From positions 62,001 to 126,000 of the forward strand of contig NZ_BAFC01000116.1 in NCBI RefSeq assembly GCF_000248055.1: a DNA stretch of 64,000 nucleotides, in the 5' to 3' direction. Source of the stretch: Gordonia sputi NBRC 100414. GTDB lineage: Bacteria; Actinomycetota; Actinomycetes; Mycobacteriales; Mycobacteriaceae. Numbering within the stretch: the stretch's first letter is position 1; every line of letters starts with the position of its first letter. Positions 16,231 through 24,367 of the stretch are shown here, one piece after another. The position numbers and the translations under genes were made by a program. The notes under the pieces were generated by a model. It saw only the letters and a program-made list of their open reading frames with translations. It was not told the DNA's origin and made no database searches.

Positions 16231-16841
16231 GCCCCGCACGCTGGAGTGCCCGCGGATGCGGCGCTGCACCAGGTGAGCGGGCCGCCGGTGTCGCCGAGGC
16301 CCTTAGTCACCAGGGTCGGGCCGCCGTGGGCGCCGGTCGACAGATCGCCGCTGACCGTCTCGCCCTTCGAAATATCGCCGACACCCTCGCCGGATTTGAC
16401 GATCAGGTCACCGATCGTGATCGTGATGCCCATTCCGCGCCGCGTCCAGGTGACCGACCACTTCTCGGTGTTCAGCGCGCCTGAGCCCATGAGTAGTGTG
16501 CCCGTCTGATCTCCTGCGAGGTCGAGCGAACTGGCGTGTCGCGTCCAGTCACCCACGAACGCCGACGATCCGACGCCGTGCCCGGGAGGCAGCGGCCGCG
16601 CGGTCTGGCTTCCACCACCAGAAGCCTGCGTGGCGCCACCGTCCTGAGAGTCCGACTTCTCGACAGCAGTGCCGGAGTCGGCCTCCTCCGCACCTGATGT
16701 GGTCGACGCAGGCATCGTCGTGGTGACAACGACGGTCGGCATCGAAGTTGTTGCGGATGGAGTGTCGTCGGGGTTGCAGCCCGCCACGGACAGCGCTACT
16801 GCGGCCGCGGCCAAAGTCGTTGCAGTCCACCGGTATCGCAT
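16227..16841 (-). CDS. Putative secreted lipoprotein
   Basis: 204 residues. N terminus MRYRWTATTLAAAAVALSVAGC carries a lipobox (S-V-A-G-C22), so the mature protein would be acylated at Cys22. A threonine/serine-rich tether (residues 25-80) precedes a small globular C-terminal domain with two cysteines near the end (WCSAASAGTPACGA) likely to form a disulphide. No family recognised. The stop codon lies in the adjacent repeat cluster, so the repeat may have set the present C terminus. Confidence 0.78.
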   Translation of the reverse strand: MRYRWTATTLAAAAVALSVAGCNPDDTPSATTSMPTVVVTTTMPASTTSGAEEADSGTAVEKSDSQDGGATQASGGGSQTARPLPPGHGVGSSAFVGDWTRHASSLDLAGDQTGTLLMGSGALNTEKWSVTWTRRGMGITITIGDLIVKSGEGVGDISKGETVSGDLSTGAHGGPTLVTKGLGDTGGPLTWCSAASAGTPACGA

Positions 16842-16978
16842 GATGTTCCCTGTCCCGGGCGATCGGGCGACCGTCCTCTTACCCGGTTATTCGACACCGA
16901 CGGCCCCGGCGGTTACCAGCAGTCGCACGACCGAATGACGCCGAAACCTCGACAGTCCGGTGCCCACCCGCGCCACGG

Positions 16979-17443
16979 CTACGGCGTGGGGCCCGCCTTG
17001 TGTCCCACCGGCGGCCGCACGCACTGCACCCAGTTGACCACTAGTGCGATGTGGCACAGCGCGGCCACCAAGAGTCCCAACGAAGTCTGTTGGCGCGCAG
17101 TCTGATCGGCCCAGTAGCCCAGAATCGAGATCGGCACCGCGACAGCGCTCACCGCCGCCGCGATCCAGCAGGGCGCGAAGCGTCGAACAATCACCGCGAC
17201 CATGGACAGCACCACCGCGGCGGCACCGATGACGACCGCGAGTTGCGAGAGCGGCGTCGACCTTCCGGTCAGTGCGGTCACGGCGCTCACGCCGGCAAGC
17301 ACCACCACGGCCACCCAGACAGCGGCGACCGCACGCCCGCGGAGCGGAACCTCTGCCATGACCCTGCGTTCGATTCCGCGAAGGGAATCGGCGAGCCGTG
17401 GGTCCAGTTCGTCGCGGTCTACACCTCTCCCGTCGTCGCGCAT
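16979..17443 (-). CDS. Small membrane protein, four predicted helices
   Basis: 154 residues from ATG 17443 (MRDDGRGVDRDELDPRLADSLRGIERRVMAEVP). A short charged N terminus precedes four hydrophobic segments (AVAAVWVAVVVLAGVSAVTAL; LAVVIGAAAVVLSMVAVIV; WIAAAVSAVAVPISILGYW; SLGLLVAALCHIALVVNWV). No known family. Divergent from the ArsR gene; the operator at 17521-17544 lies 78 bp from its start, so it could belong to the same regulon, but this is unproven. Confidence 0.72.
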   Translation of the reverse strand: MRDDGRGVDRDELDPRLADSLRGIERRVMAEVPLRGRAVAAVWVAVVVLAGVSAVTALTGRSTPLSQLAVVIGAAAVVLSMVAVIVRRFAPCWIAAAVSAVAVPISILGYWADQTARQQTSLGLLVAALCHIALVVNWVQCVRPPVGHKAGPTP

Positions 17444-17520
17444 CCCACCAGTGTCCACCGCAAGGACTCGGGGCGCAGGACCCGGGTGCGCATTGCAGGC
17501 GAATCCCACCAAAGCTCGAC

Positions 17521-17544
17521 ACATACAACCGATCAGTTGTATGT
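17521..17544. promoter_or_regulatory. Perfect 9-6-9 operator before the ArsR gene
   Basis: ACATACAAC-CGATCA-GTTGTATGT, a perfect 9-bp inverted repeat around a 6-bp spacer, 7 bp before the GTG start of the ArsR gene. Size, symmetry and position fit an autoregulatory dimer site that would block transcription or initiation of the arsR-SRPBCC operon. Confidence 0.8.
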
Positions 17545-17551
17545 TCGTGTG

Positions 17552-17911
17552 GTGAGCACAGCGACGGAGGATCGAGCAGACGCACTGTTCCACGCGCTTG
17601 CCGACCGGACCCGCCGCGACATCATGCGGCGTGTGCTCGCGCAGGAGCAGTCGGTGTCGACACTTGCCGCCGACTACGACATGAGCTTCGCCGCCGTACA
17701 GAAACACGTCGCGGTGCTCGAGCGCTCCGGACTGCTGACCAAGCGTCGCCGAGGGCGTGAACAACTCGCCTCCGGCGACGTCGAGGCCGTGCGCGCCGTG
17801 TCGGACCTACTCGACGAGCTCGAGCAGGTCTGGCGGGGCCGCATCGACCGAATCGACGCATTACTTGCTGTCGACGACACCACGTCGACGCCTTCCAACG
17901 ACAAGGATTGA
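17552..17911 (+). CDS. ArsR-family transcriptional regulator
   Basis: 119 residues from GTG 17552. Winged helix: DALFHALADRTRRDIMRRVLAQEQSVSTLAADYDMSFAAVQKHVAVLERSGLLTKRRRGREQL. There is no metal-binding ELCVCDL-type cysteine motif, so it belongs to the non-metal subgroup usually paired with SRPBCC/AHSA1 genes. The downstream SRPBCC gene starts 4 bp after its stop, so they form one operon. Probably self-repressing through the palindrome immediately upstream. Confidence 0.88.
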   Translation: MSTATEDRADALFHALADRTRRDIMRRVLAQEQSVSTLAADYDMSFAAVQKHVAVLERSGLLTKRRRGREQLASGDVEAVRAVSDLLDELEQVWRGRIDRIDALLAVDDTTSTPSNDKD

Positions 17912-17915
17912 GACA

Positions 17916-18401
17916 ATGCCCGTCATCGACGTCACCAAGAATCTCGACGACCGATCGATCACCATCACAGCCGAGTTCGCCGCTCCGGTGGAACGCGTCT
18001 GGCAGATCTACGCCGATCCGCGCCAGCTCGAGAAGGTCTGGGGCCCACCGGAATACCCCGCGACATTCGTCGATCACGACTTGGCGCCGGGCGGGCGTGT
18101 CACGTACTACATGACGGGCCCCGACGGCGAAAAGTACGCGGGCTACTGGCTCGTCGACGCCGTCGACAAGCCGTCGAGCTTCACCTTCCGCGACGGCTTC
18201 GCCGACGAAGACTTCACGCCGATCGAGTCACTTCCGTTGTCGCACAACGCATACTCGTTCACCGACAGGGACGGCCGCACGGTGGCCACCTACGTGAGCA
18301 CCTACGAAACGGTTGAGGGACTGCAGAAGGTCCTCGACATGGGTATGGCCGAGGGCGCGACGCAGTCTCTCAACCAGATCGATCAGTTCCTGGCCGAATG
18401 A
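17916..18401 (+). CDS. SRPBCC/AHSA1 domain protein
   Basis: 161 residues. ITITAEFAAPVERVWQIYADPRQLEKVWGPPEYPATFVDHDLAPGG is the typical start of an AHSA1-like START-superfamily domain (ligand-binding cavity or Hsp90-activator-like fold). Cytoplasmic. Translated from ATG 17916 right behind the ArsR stop. ArsR-SRPBCC operons are widespread in actinobacteria; the ligand is generally unknown, and nothing here defines it. Confidence 0.85.
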   Translation: MPVIDVTKNLDDRSITITAEFAAPVERVWQIYADPRQLEKVWGPPEYPATFVDHDLAPGGRVTYYMTGPDGEKYAGYWLVDAVDKPSSFTFRDGFADEDFTPIESLPLSHNAYSFTDRDGRTVATYVSTYETVEGLQKVLDMGMAEGATQSLNQIDQFLAE

Positions 18402-18411
18402 CCGCGCGACC

Positions 18412-18786
18412 TCAGCGCTTGCGTGTCAAGACGAACTTGGCGATGACCTTGTTGCCCTGATACTGCGAGCCGGCATATCCGTTGCGCGTCTTGTACATCT
18501 TGAGTCCGTTGCCCTGGCCGAAACTGACGTACTCGTACTTGCCAACGGTTGTGATGGGGTAGCCGCGGAAGCTGGGGGTGACACCAAACCGGTGATTGCG
18601 AACCGTCGAGTCCGAGCACCACGGCACCGGAACGTGAAAACCCTGGAACTCGGTGTTGCAGTATCGGTACGTACCAGGAGTGACGTCGGCGTGCGCCTCT
18701 CCGCCGCCCACGAGAACGCCTGTGGCAGCGGCGCCGCCGATCAATGCACTTGCCATCACCTTCTTCACAGGCCGGAATTGTGCCAT
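18412..18786 (-). CDS. Small secreted protein of unknown function
   Basis: 124 residues. Signal peptide MAQFRPVKKVMASALIGGAAATGVLVGGGEAHA with a likely cut after A-H-A, then a mature basic domain of about 90 residues with two cysteines (RYCNTEF, PWCSDS) and many Tyr/Gly residues (GNGLKMYKTRNGYAGSQYQGNK). No family recognised. Convergent with the SRPBCC gene (10 bp apart). Secreted or surface-exposed by inference. Confidence 0.75.
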   Translation of the reverse strand: MAQFRPVKKVMASALIGGAAATGVLVGGGEAHADVTPGTYRYCNTEFQGFHVPVPWCSDSTVRNHRFGVTPSFRGYPITTVGKYEYVSFGQGNGLKMYKTRNGYAGSQYQGNKVIAKFVLTRKR

Positions 18787-18835
18787 ACGGTCTCAGCGAT
18801 CACGCGCACGCGTCGTTCGCCGGAACGAGGTTCAG

Positions 18836-18883
18836 TTGCGTGGGACGCAGGGGTACAAAAATGCCCCTCTGGATCCCACGCAA
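18836..18883. terminator. Hairpin terminator of tRNA-Ser(TGA)
   Basis: TTGCGTGGGA / TCCCACGCAA outer stem with inner AGGGG/CCCCT stem, 14 bp beyond the tRNA 3' end on the minus strand. The loop includes a run of five A/T pairs. It can also end transcription toward the secreted-protein gene. Confidence 0.7.
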
Positions 18884-18897
18884 CGTGGACTCATCTG

Positions 18898-18982
18898 CGG
18901 AAGCGGAGGGATTTGAACCCCCGGTGGTTTTACCCACGCTCGCTTTCAAGGCGAGTGCATTCGGCCGCTCTGCCACGCTTCC
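18898..18982 (-). tRNA. tRNA-Ser(TGA)
   Basis: 85 nt. Acceptor GGAAGCG/CGCTTCC, D arm with GAGCGGCCGAA, anticodon stem CTCGC/GCGAG around CTTGAAA gives TGA, long variable arm, T loop GGTTCAAATCC. CCA is not encoded. Third serine isoacceptor in the window. Confidence 0.96.
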
Positions 18983-19072
18983 CTGCCGAAAAGGGTACGT
19001 GACCCGCAGCGTGAGACCAGCATCAGCCCACGGACCCGCCCGGCCGGTGGACTTCGTCAGCCTGTTCCCTCA

Positions 19073-20047
19073 TCAGCCCACGCGCAGCAGCACCTTGCCG
19101 ATCGCGTCGCCGCTGTTGAGTCGTTCGTGGGCGGCCTGGGCGTCGGCGAGCTCGAACACGGAGTCGGTCACCGGCACCACCGAGCCCGCCTCGATCAACG
19201 GCCAGGTACGCGCGTGGGTCTTCTCGACGATCGCCGCTTTGCCGTCTGCTCCGGTCACCGGCCTCGAGCGCAACGCGGTGCCGTAGACCGAGAGTCGTTT
19301 GGAAATCATTGCGCCGATGGGCAATTCACCCTTGACGCCACCCTGCATACCGATGATGACCAGGCGTCCCCCGGTCGCGAGAGCTTTCACGTTGCGCGGC
19401 AGGTAAGCCGCGCCGATGATGTCGAGGATCACGTCGGCGCCACCGTGCCCGGAGATCACCTCGACGAAGTCCTCCGACGAGTAGTCGATGAGGATCTCGG
19501 CCCCGTACTCCGCCGAGCGCGCCAGCTTCTCCCTCGTTCGCGCCGTCACCGCGACCCTGGCCCCCAACGCGCGACACAACTGCGTCGCATGGGTGCCTAT
19601 TCCGCTCGAGCCACCGTGAATGAGGACCAGCTCGTCCAGCTGTAGATGCGCCGTGAGCAGCAGGTTCGAGACCACCGTGCACGCAACCTCGGGTAGCCCC
19701 GCAGCCTCGATCAGGTCCACATTCGACGGCTTCGGCAGCAGCTGCACGGCCGGAACCGCCACCAACTCGGCGTACCCGCCGCCCGCAAGCAGGGCGCATA
19801 CCTCGTCGCCGACGGACCACCCCGTGACCTCAGAACCCAATTCGACGATCCTGCCCGACACCTCGAGACCGAGAATGTCCGACGCCCCCGGCGGCGGTGG
19901 ATACAGGCCCTGCTTCTGGAGCAGGTCGGCGCGGTTCACGCCCGCTGCCGCGACCTCGATGAGCACCTCGCCGGGTCCCGGCGTCGGATCGGGTACTTCG
20001 GCGACAGACAGTGTGGCTGTTTCGGAGTCGACGGTGATTGCACGCAT
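19073..20047 (-). CDS. NADPH:quinone oxidoreductase, PIG3-like MDR enzyme
   Basis: 324 residues from ATG 20047 (MRAITVDSETATLSVAEVPDPTPGPGEV). GVNRADLLQKQGLYPPPPGASDILGLEVSG is diagnostic of the PIG3/QOR branch, the cofactor loop is LIHGGSSGIGTHATQLCRALGARV, and zinc ligands are absent. Two-electron reduction of quinones or similar carbonyls with NADPH. It matches Rv3777 in position (before the class V aminotransferase homologue of Rv3778c). The MarR gene lies 43 bp upstream on the same strand. Confidence 0.88.
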   Translation of the reverse strand: MRAITVDSETATLSVAEVPDPTPGPGEVLIEVAAAGVNRADLLQKQGLYPPPPGASDILGLEVSGRIVELGSEVTGWSVGDEVCALLAGGGYAELVAVPAVQLLPKPSNVDLIEAAGLPEVACTVVSNLLLTAHLQLDELVLIHGGSSGIGTHATQLCRALGARVAVTARTREKLARSAEYGAEILIDYSSEDFVEVISGHGGADVILDIIGAAYLPRNVKALATGGRLVIIGMQGGVKGELPIGAMISKRLSVYGTALRSRPVTGADGKAAIVEKTHARTWPLIEAGSVVPVTDSVFELADAQAAHERLNSGDAIGKVLLRVG

Positions 20048-20090
20048 GCCATCGATGCTGCCCGAAAGTGGCGTCGAAGGGGTGTAACCG

Positions 20091-20561
20091 TCACGACCAG
20101 GAGCCGCGGACCTTCCGCATGGCGAGGCAGATGGTGGTGAAGTCGTCCTCACCCAGGACGTCGACGACGTACTCGCGCACCACTCCGTCGCGCACCCGTG
20201 AGATGCGGGCCAGCGTGCCGCGACCGGTGTCGGTGATGCGGACGAGTCGGTGTCTGCCGTCGAGGTCAGAGCGCACCCGGACAACATCGCCGGTGTCGAT
20301 CAGCCTGCCGACCTGACGAGATACGGTGCTGACGCCCATGTGCACGGTCGCGGCGAGTTCGCTGATGCCGAACTGCTCACGCGTCGCGAGGACCTCGAGG
20401 ATGCGCAGATCGGTTGTAGTCCAACCGTTCGCGCCGAACGTACTGTTCACCTGGGCCATCAGGGCCCATCCGCCGTCTACGAACGACTGCCAGAGCTCGA
20501 CCTGGTCGGTGGTCAGCTCCGGCGTACCGGGCGTGTGTGGGCGCGGTTCGGGGTCGTTCAC
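20091..20561 (-). CDS. MarR-family transcriptional regulator
   Basis: 156 residues from GTG 20561. Winged helix-turn-helix: TTDLRILEVLATREQFGISELAATVHMGVSTVSRQVGRLIDTGDVVRVRSDLDGRHRLVRITDTG, with the D-x-R-x-x wing typical of MarR proteins. A direct repeat ACTAA-gttg-ACTAA touches the start codon and may be its site. It is followed on the same strand by the quinone reductase, so it may sense quinones or phenolics and control that gene. Confidence 0.87.
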   Translation of the reverse strand: MNDPEPRPHTPGTPELTTDQVELWQSFVDGGWALMAQVNSTFGANGWTTTDLRILEVLATREQFGISELAATVHMGVSTVSRQVGRLIDTGDVVRVRSDLDGRHRLVRITDTGRGTLARISRVRDGVVREYVVDVLGEDDFTTICLAMRKVRGSWS

Positions 20562-20644
20562 ATTAGTCAACTTAGTATGCGTTGTCGCTAAACGCGAAAC
20601 CGTGTGGATCGGTCGACCCACACGCCATACGCTGCGACGTTGGT

Positions 20645-21841
20645 CTAACCGAATGACCCGAGAGTTCTGACCAAATGGTCAACTTCGTACGGCGTCGAAT
20701 ACGGCCCGAGACCGACGCTCACGGCGCCGCCGAAGTCGCTCGCGCCCATACGCGTCAGTGCCCGGCATGGAAGGTCGGCGAGCGCGCAGATCCCGTTGTC
20801 GGAGAGTCGTCGGACGACCTTGTCGGCCGAGACCTGATCGACGGTGAAACTGAGCGTCGGGACGCGGTTGCCTGGAGTCCCGACAACCGAGACCTGGCTG
20901 AGCTGTTCGAGCGTCGTCGTGAGGTAGACCATCAGGCGTTCGAGGTACTCGCTCACCGCGTCGAGGGAGGCGACGAGTCGTCGACGCCTCTTGCCGATCG
21001 CGTCGGCGTCGAGCGAGGCGAGGTGTTCGATCGATGCGACGAGCCCGGTCAGTAGTCCACCCTGCAGCGGTTCGAGTTCGAGACGCGCGGGCCCGACCGC
21101 GCGCGGGTCGACCGACATCGGAACGAGCCGTTCGATGACCTTGGGATCCCGGAACACCATCGCCGCGACTCGCGGGCCGCCCCACCGTTCTGCGGACACC
21201 ACGAGCACGTCGGCACCGAGTTCGTCGATGTCGAGCGGCATGTAGGGCGCAGCATTCGTCGCATCGACAACCAGCATCGCGCCGCGTGCGTGGGCGAAGC
21301 GGGCGATGGCGGGGATGTCGGTGATCGCACCGAGCGTCGACGACGCCAAGGTCACGGCCACGACGGCCGTCCGCGCGCCGATGAGGTTCTTGTACTGCCA
21401 CGCGGGCAGCTCGCCGGTCTCGATGTCGAGCTCTGCCCACCGCACAGAACCGCCATAACGTCCGACGACCCGCAGCCACGGCACGATGTTCGGTTCGTCG
21501 TCGGCATGACTCACGACGACGTCGCCGCCGAGCCAGGTGTTGGGGGCGATCGACTCCGCGAGCGACCACACGAGCGCCGATCGGGAGGGCCCGAGAACAA
21601 CACCCGCGGCCTGTGCGCCGACGAGATCGGCGACCGCTCGGCGTGCGCCGTCGATGGCTTCGGTGGTGCGGACCGCGCCCGGATAGACCCCGCCCGGCGC
21701 TGCGCCGAGCTGCCGGAACCCGGACGAGACCGCACTGGCAACGGAGTCGGGGATCAGCATTCCGGCCTGGGCGTCGAGGTGAATCCAGCCGTCGCCGAGC
21801 GAGGGGAACAGTCCTCGCACCGCGGCGACGTCGAGACTCAT
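20645..21841 (-). CDS. Class V aminotransferase-fold protein lacking the usual PLP lysine
   Basis: 398 residues from ATG 21841. Overall like cysteine-desulfurase-type PLP enzymes: YPGAVRTTEAIDGARRAVADLVGA, HADDEPNIVPW, the cofactor aspartate in MLVVDATNAAPYMPLDIDELG and the following VVSAERWGGPRVAAMVF. In active relatives the last motif reads S-x-H-K-x-x-G-P, with lysine forming the Schiff base; here Glu218-Arg219 occupy H-K. The family corresponds to Rv3778c. It may be a PLP-binding protein without transaminase activity, or use another residue. Confidence 0.8.
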   Translation of the reverse strand: MSLDVAAVRGLFPSLGDGWIHLDAQAGMLIPDSVASAVSSGFRQLGAAPGGVYPGAVRTTEAIDGARRAVADLVGAQAAGVVLGPSRSALVWSLAESIAPNTWLGGDVVVSHADDEPNIVPWLRVVGRYGGSVRWAELDIETGELPAWQYKNLIGARTAVVAVTLASSTLGAITDIPAIARFAHARGAMLVVDATNAAPYMPLDIDELGADVLVVSAERWGGPRVAAMVFRDPKVIERLVPMSVDPRAVGPARLELEPLQGGLLTGLVASIEHLASLDADAIGKRRRRLVASLDAVSEYLERLMVYLTTTLEQLSQVSVVGTPGNRVPTLSFTVDQVSADKVVRRLSDNGICALADLPCRALTRMGASDFGGAVSVGLGPYSTPYEVDHLVRTLGSFG

Positions 21842-22011
21842 GCCAGTCACGATAGACGGCCCGCACACGGGCTTCGGACGGGTTGCCGCCGAACGCGGCG
21901 CGACGGCGGCGTTGCGGCGTCCTCGTGGCGTCGACAGCAATACCGACTGGCCTCGGGGGCAATGCCGACGACTGGTGACGAGTGTCGGTGGCTTTCGGCA
22001 CAATGGGTCAC

Positions 22012-22578
22012 ATGGCTAGCGAAGGAACGTCGTCCGGAGCATTTGATCCCCGTGGTTTCGGTTCGCCGGCAACCGGTGACGAGAGCATCGTGGTTGTCGG
22101 ACCTGACGACCACACGAGCGGGAAAGAAGCCGAATCCAAAGACAGTGTTGCCGACATGGTCGAGCAACCCGCCAAGGTCATGCGCATCGGCACGATGATC
22201 AAGCAACTGCTCGAAGAAGTGCGGGCAGCTCCGCTCGACGAGGCGTCGCGCAACCGGCTCCGCGAGATCCACCAGACGTCGATCAGCGAACTCGAAGACG
22301 GCCTTGCCCCCGAGCTACGTGAAGAGCTCGAACGACTTGCACTCCCCTTCTCCGACGACTCGACCCCGTCCGACGCCGAGCTGCGTATCGCGCAGGCACA
22401 GCTCGTCGGGTGGCTCGAGGGACTGTTCCACGGAATCCAGACGGCGTTGTTCGCCCAGCAGATGGCCGCACGTGCGCAACTCGAGCAGATGCGACAGGGC
22501 GCTCTGCCTCCCGGAATCGTGGGTCCAGGTGGGCCGGGAGGCCCCGGCGGCGGGCCGAGCACCGGTCAGTACCTCTGA
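22012..22578 (+). CDS. bpa: Bacterial proteasome activator Bpa (PafE)
   Basis: 188 residues (174 in M. tuberculosis Rv3780). A flexible acidic N terminus precedes a four-helix bundle (VEQPAKVMRIGTMIKQLLEEVRAAPLDEASRNRLREIH... QLVGWLEGLFHGIQTALFAQQMAARAQLEQM) and a Gly/Pro-rich tail ending in the GQYL motif that docks on the 20S core. Forms a dodecameric ring that opens the gate for ATP- and Pup-independent degradation. ATG 22012 chosen; an ATG three codons upstream is possible. It sits just before the galactan exporter genes, as in mycobacteria. Confidence 0.93.
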   Translation: MASEGTSSGAFDPRGFGSPATGDESIVVVGPDDHTSGKEAESKDSVADMVEQPAKVMRIGTMIKQLLEEVRAAPLDEASRNRLREIHQTSISELEDGLAPELREELERLALPFSDDSTPSDAELRIAQAQLVGWLEGLFHGIQTALFAQQMAARAQLEQMRQGALPPGIVGPGGPGGPGGGPSTGQYL

Positions 22579-22654
22579 GTATCGAGTCGTGCACTCCTCG
22601 CTCGACACCGCCCGTTCCGGATCGTCGAACCGCGCGCTTGTATGCTGAATCCCC

Positions 22655-23524
22655 GTGTCAGCGGTAGTCAACGAGCGGGAAGTTCCGCCACCACCCACGA
22701 CGTCGGATTCGAGGTCGTTGCGGCGTGCGTTCAAGGACCTCTCGGACGGACTTCGCGCGCGCGAGCTCTGGGCGCTTCTCGGATGGCAGGACATCAAACA
22801 GCGCTATCGCCGTTCGGTGCTCGGTCCGCTGTGGATCACTATCGCGACCGGCATTACGGCCGTCGCGATGGGTCTGCTGTATTCGCAGCTGTTCGACGAG
22901 GACATCACCACGTTCCTGCCGTACGTGACCCTCGGCTTCATCTTCTGGGGCTTCATCGAGGGATCGATCCTCGACGGCTCAGAGGTATTCGCCAAGAACG
23001 AGGGGCTGATCAAGCAGATCCCGTCGCCGCTGTCGGTGCACGTCTACCGACTCGCGTGGCGACAGCTCATCATCTTTGCGCACAACATCGTCATCTACCT
23101 GGTGCTGCTCGCGATCTTCTGGAAGCACATCCACCTGAGCTGGACCGTCGTGCTGATCATCCCGGCGATGATCCTGTTCGTCATCAACAGCGTCTGGGTC
23201 GCGATGGTCTTCGGCATCCTGACGACCCGATTCCGCGACATCGGTCAGCTACTCAGCACCGCGGTGCGCCTGGTGTTCTTCATGACGCCGATCATCTGGA
23301 GCGCGTCGTCGCTGCACAAGGTGACCGGCGAGGGATCATCACGGGCACGGATTGTCGAGATCAACCCGATGTACCACTACCTCGAGATCACGCGCGGTCC
23401 GCTGCTCGGCGAATCGGTGGCCTTCTACCACTGGGCCATCGTCATCGGCTGCACCGTCGCGGGATGCCTTCTCGCCCTGTTCATCATGCGCAATTACCGC
23501 GCCCGAGTTCCGTATTGGGTGTGA
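22655..23524 (+). CDS. wzm: Galactan ABC exporter permease Wzm
   Basis: 289 residues, GTG start. ABC-2-type permease with about six membrane helices; characteristic LGWQDIKQRYRRSVLGPLWITI at residues 40-62 and VEINPMYHYLEITRGPLLGE in the late loop. With Wzt it moves lipid-linked galactan (decaprenyl-diphosphate-GlcNAc-Rha-Galf) across the plasma membrane before arabinan addition. Start of a wzm-wzt-glfT1 operon: the stop lies 3 bp before the wzt GTG. Equivalent to the Rv3783 gene, with the operon order changed relative to M. tuberculosis. Confidence 0.93.
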   Translation: MSAVVNEREVPPPPTTSDSRSLRRAFKDLSDGLRARELWALLGWQDIKQRYRRSVLGPLWITIATGITAVAMGLLYSQLFDEDITTFLPYVTLGFIFWGFIEGSILDGSEVFAKNEGLIKQIPSPLSVHVYRLAWRQLIIFAHNIVIYLVLLAIFWKHIHLSWTVVLIIPAMILFVINSVWVAMVFGILTTRFRDIGQLLSTAVRLVFFMTPIIWSASSLHKVTGEGSSRARIVEINPMYHYLEITRGPLLGESVAFYHWAIVIGCTVAGCLLALFIMRNYRARVPYWV

Positions 23525-23527
23525 GTC

Positions 23528-24367
23528 GTGACCAGCTCCAAACAGACTGAGACCAAGAACGACGCCGTCCGCGTCGACACCTGGGACGCCTGCGTCGACT
23601 TCCCCATCTTCGACGCCAAGACGCGCTCGCTGAAGAAGTCGGTGCTCGGAGCCGCGGGCGGCGTGATCGGTGCCAATGCGTCGAACGTCGTGGTTGTCGA
23701 GGCACTCAAGAACATCAACCTGCACCTCGAGCACGGCGACCGTGTGGGGCTCGTCGGTCACAACGGTGCCGGTAAGTCGACGCTGCTGCGGCTGCTGTCG
23801 GGCATCTACGAACCGACGCGCGGCTCGTGTCGGGTCAAGGGTCGGGTCGCTCCGGTCTTCGACCTCGGCGTCGGCATGGACCCGGAGATCTCCGGCTACG
23901 AGAACATCCTGATCCGCGGCATGTTCCTGGGCGTGAGCCGCAAGGAGATGCTGAGCAAGACCGACGAGATCGCGGAGTTCTCCGAGCTCGGCGACTACCT
24001 CAACATGCCGCTGCGCACCTACTCGACCGGTATGCGCGTGCGCCTCGCGCTGGGTGTGGTGACCAGCATCGATCCCGAGATCCTGATCCTCGACGAGGGC
24101 ATCGGCGCGGTCGACGCGGAGTTCATGAAGAAGGCGCGCACACGGCTGCAGTCGCTGGTCGAGCGCTCGGGCATTCTGGTCTTCGCCAGCCACTCCAACG
24201 AGTTCTTGGCGCAGCTGTGCGACCGCGCCCTCTGGATCGACCACGGCGAGATCCGGATGGACGGCGGGATCGAGGAAGTGGTCGGTGCCTACGAGGGCCC
24301 GACCGCTGCCGCGCACGTGCGCGAGGTGCTCGACGAGATGCATCGGACCGACGGCAAGTCCGCATGA
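23528..24367 (+). CDS. wzt: Galactan ABC exporter ATPase Wzt
   Basis: 279 residues. Walker A GHNGAGKST, ABC signature YSTGMRVRLA, Walker B LILDEG, switch histidine in FASHSNEF. It lacks the long C-terminal carbohydrate-binding domain of some O-antigen Wzt proteins, as expected for the mycobacterial galactan system. A long N-terminal lead (residues 1-55) holds DACVDFPIFDAKTRSLKK, typical of the family. Its stop overlaps the glfT1 start (ATGA), so the two are translationally coupled. Confidence 0.94.
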   Translation: MTSSKQTETKNDAVRVDTWDACVDFPIFDAKTRSLKKSVLGAAGGVIGANASNVVVVEALKNINLHLEHGDRVGLVGHNGAGKSTLLRLLSGIYEPTRGSCRVKGRVAPVFDLGVGMDPEISGYENILIRGMFLGVSRKEMLSKTDEIAEFSELGDYLNMPLRTYSTGMRVRLALGVVTSIDPEILILDEGIGAVDAEFMKKARTRLQSLVERSGILVFASHSNEFLAQLCDRALWIDHGEIRMDGGIEEVVGAYEGPTAAAHVREVLDEMHRTDGKSA

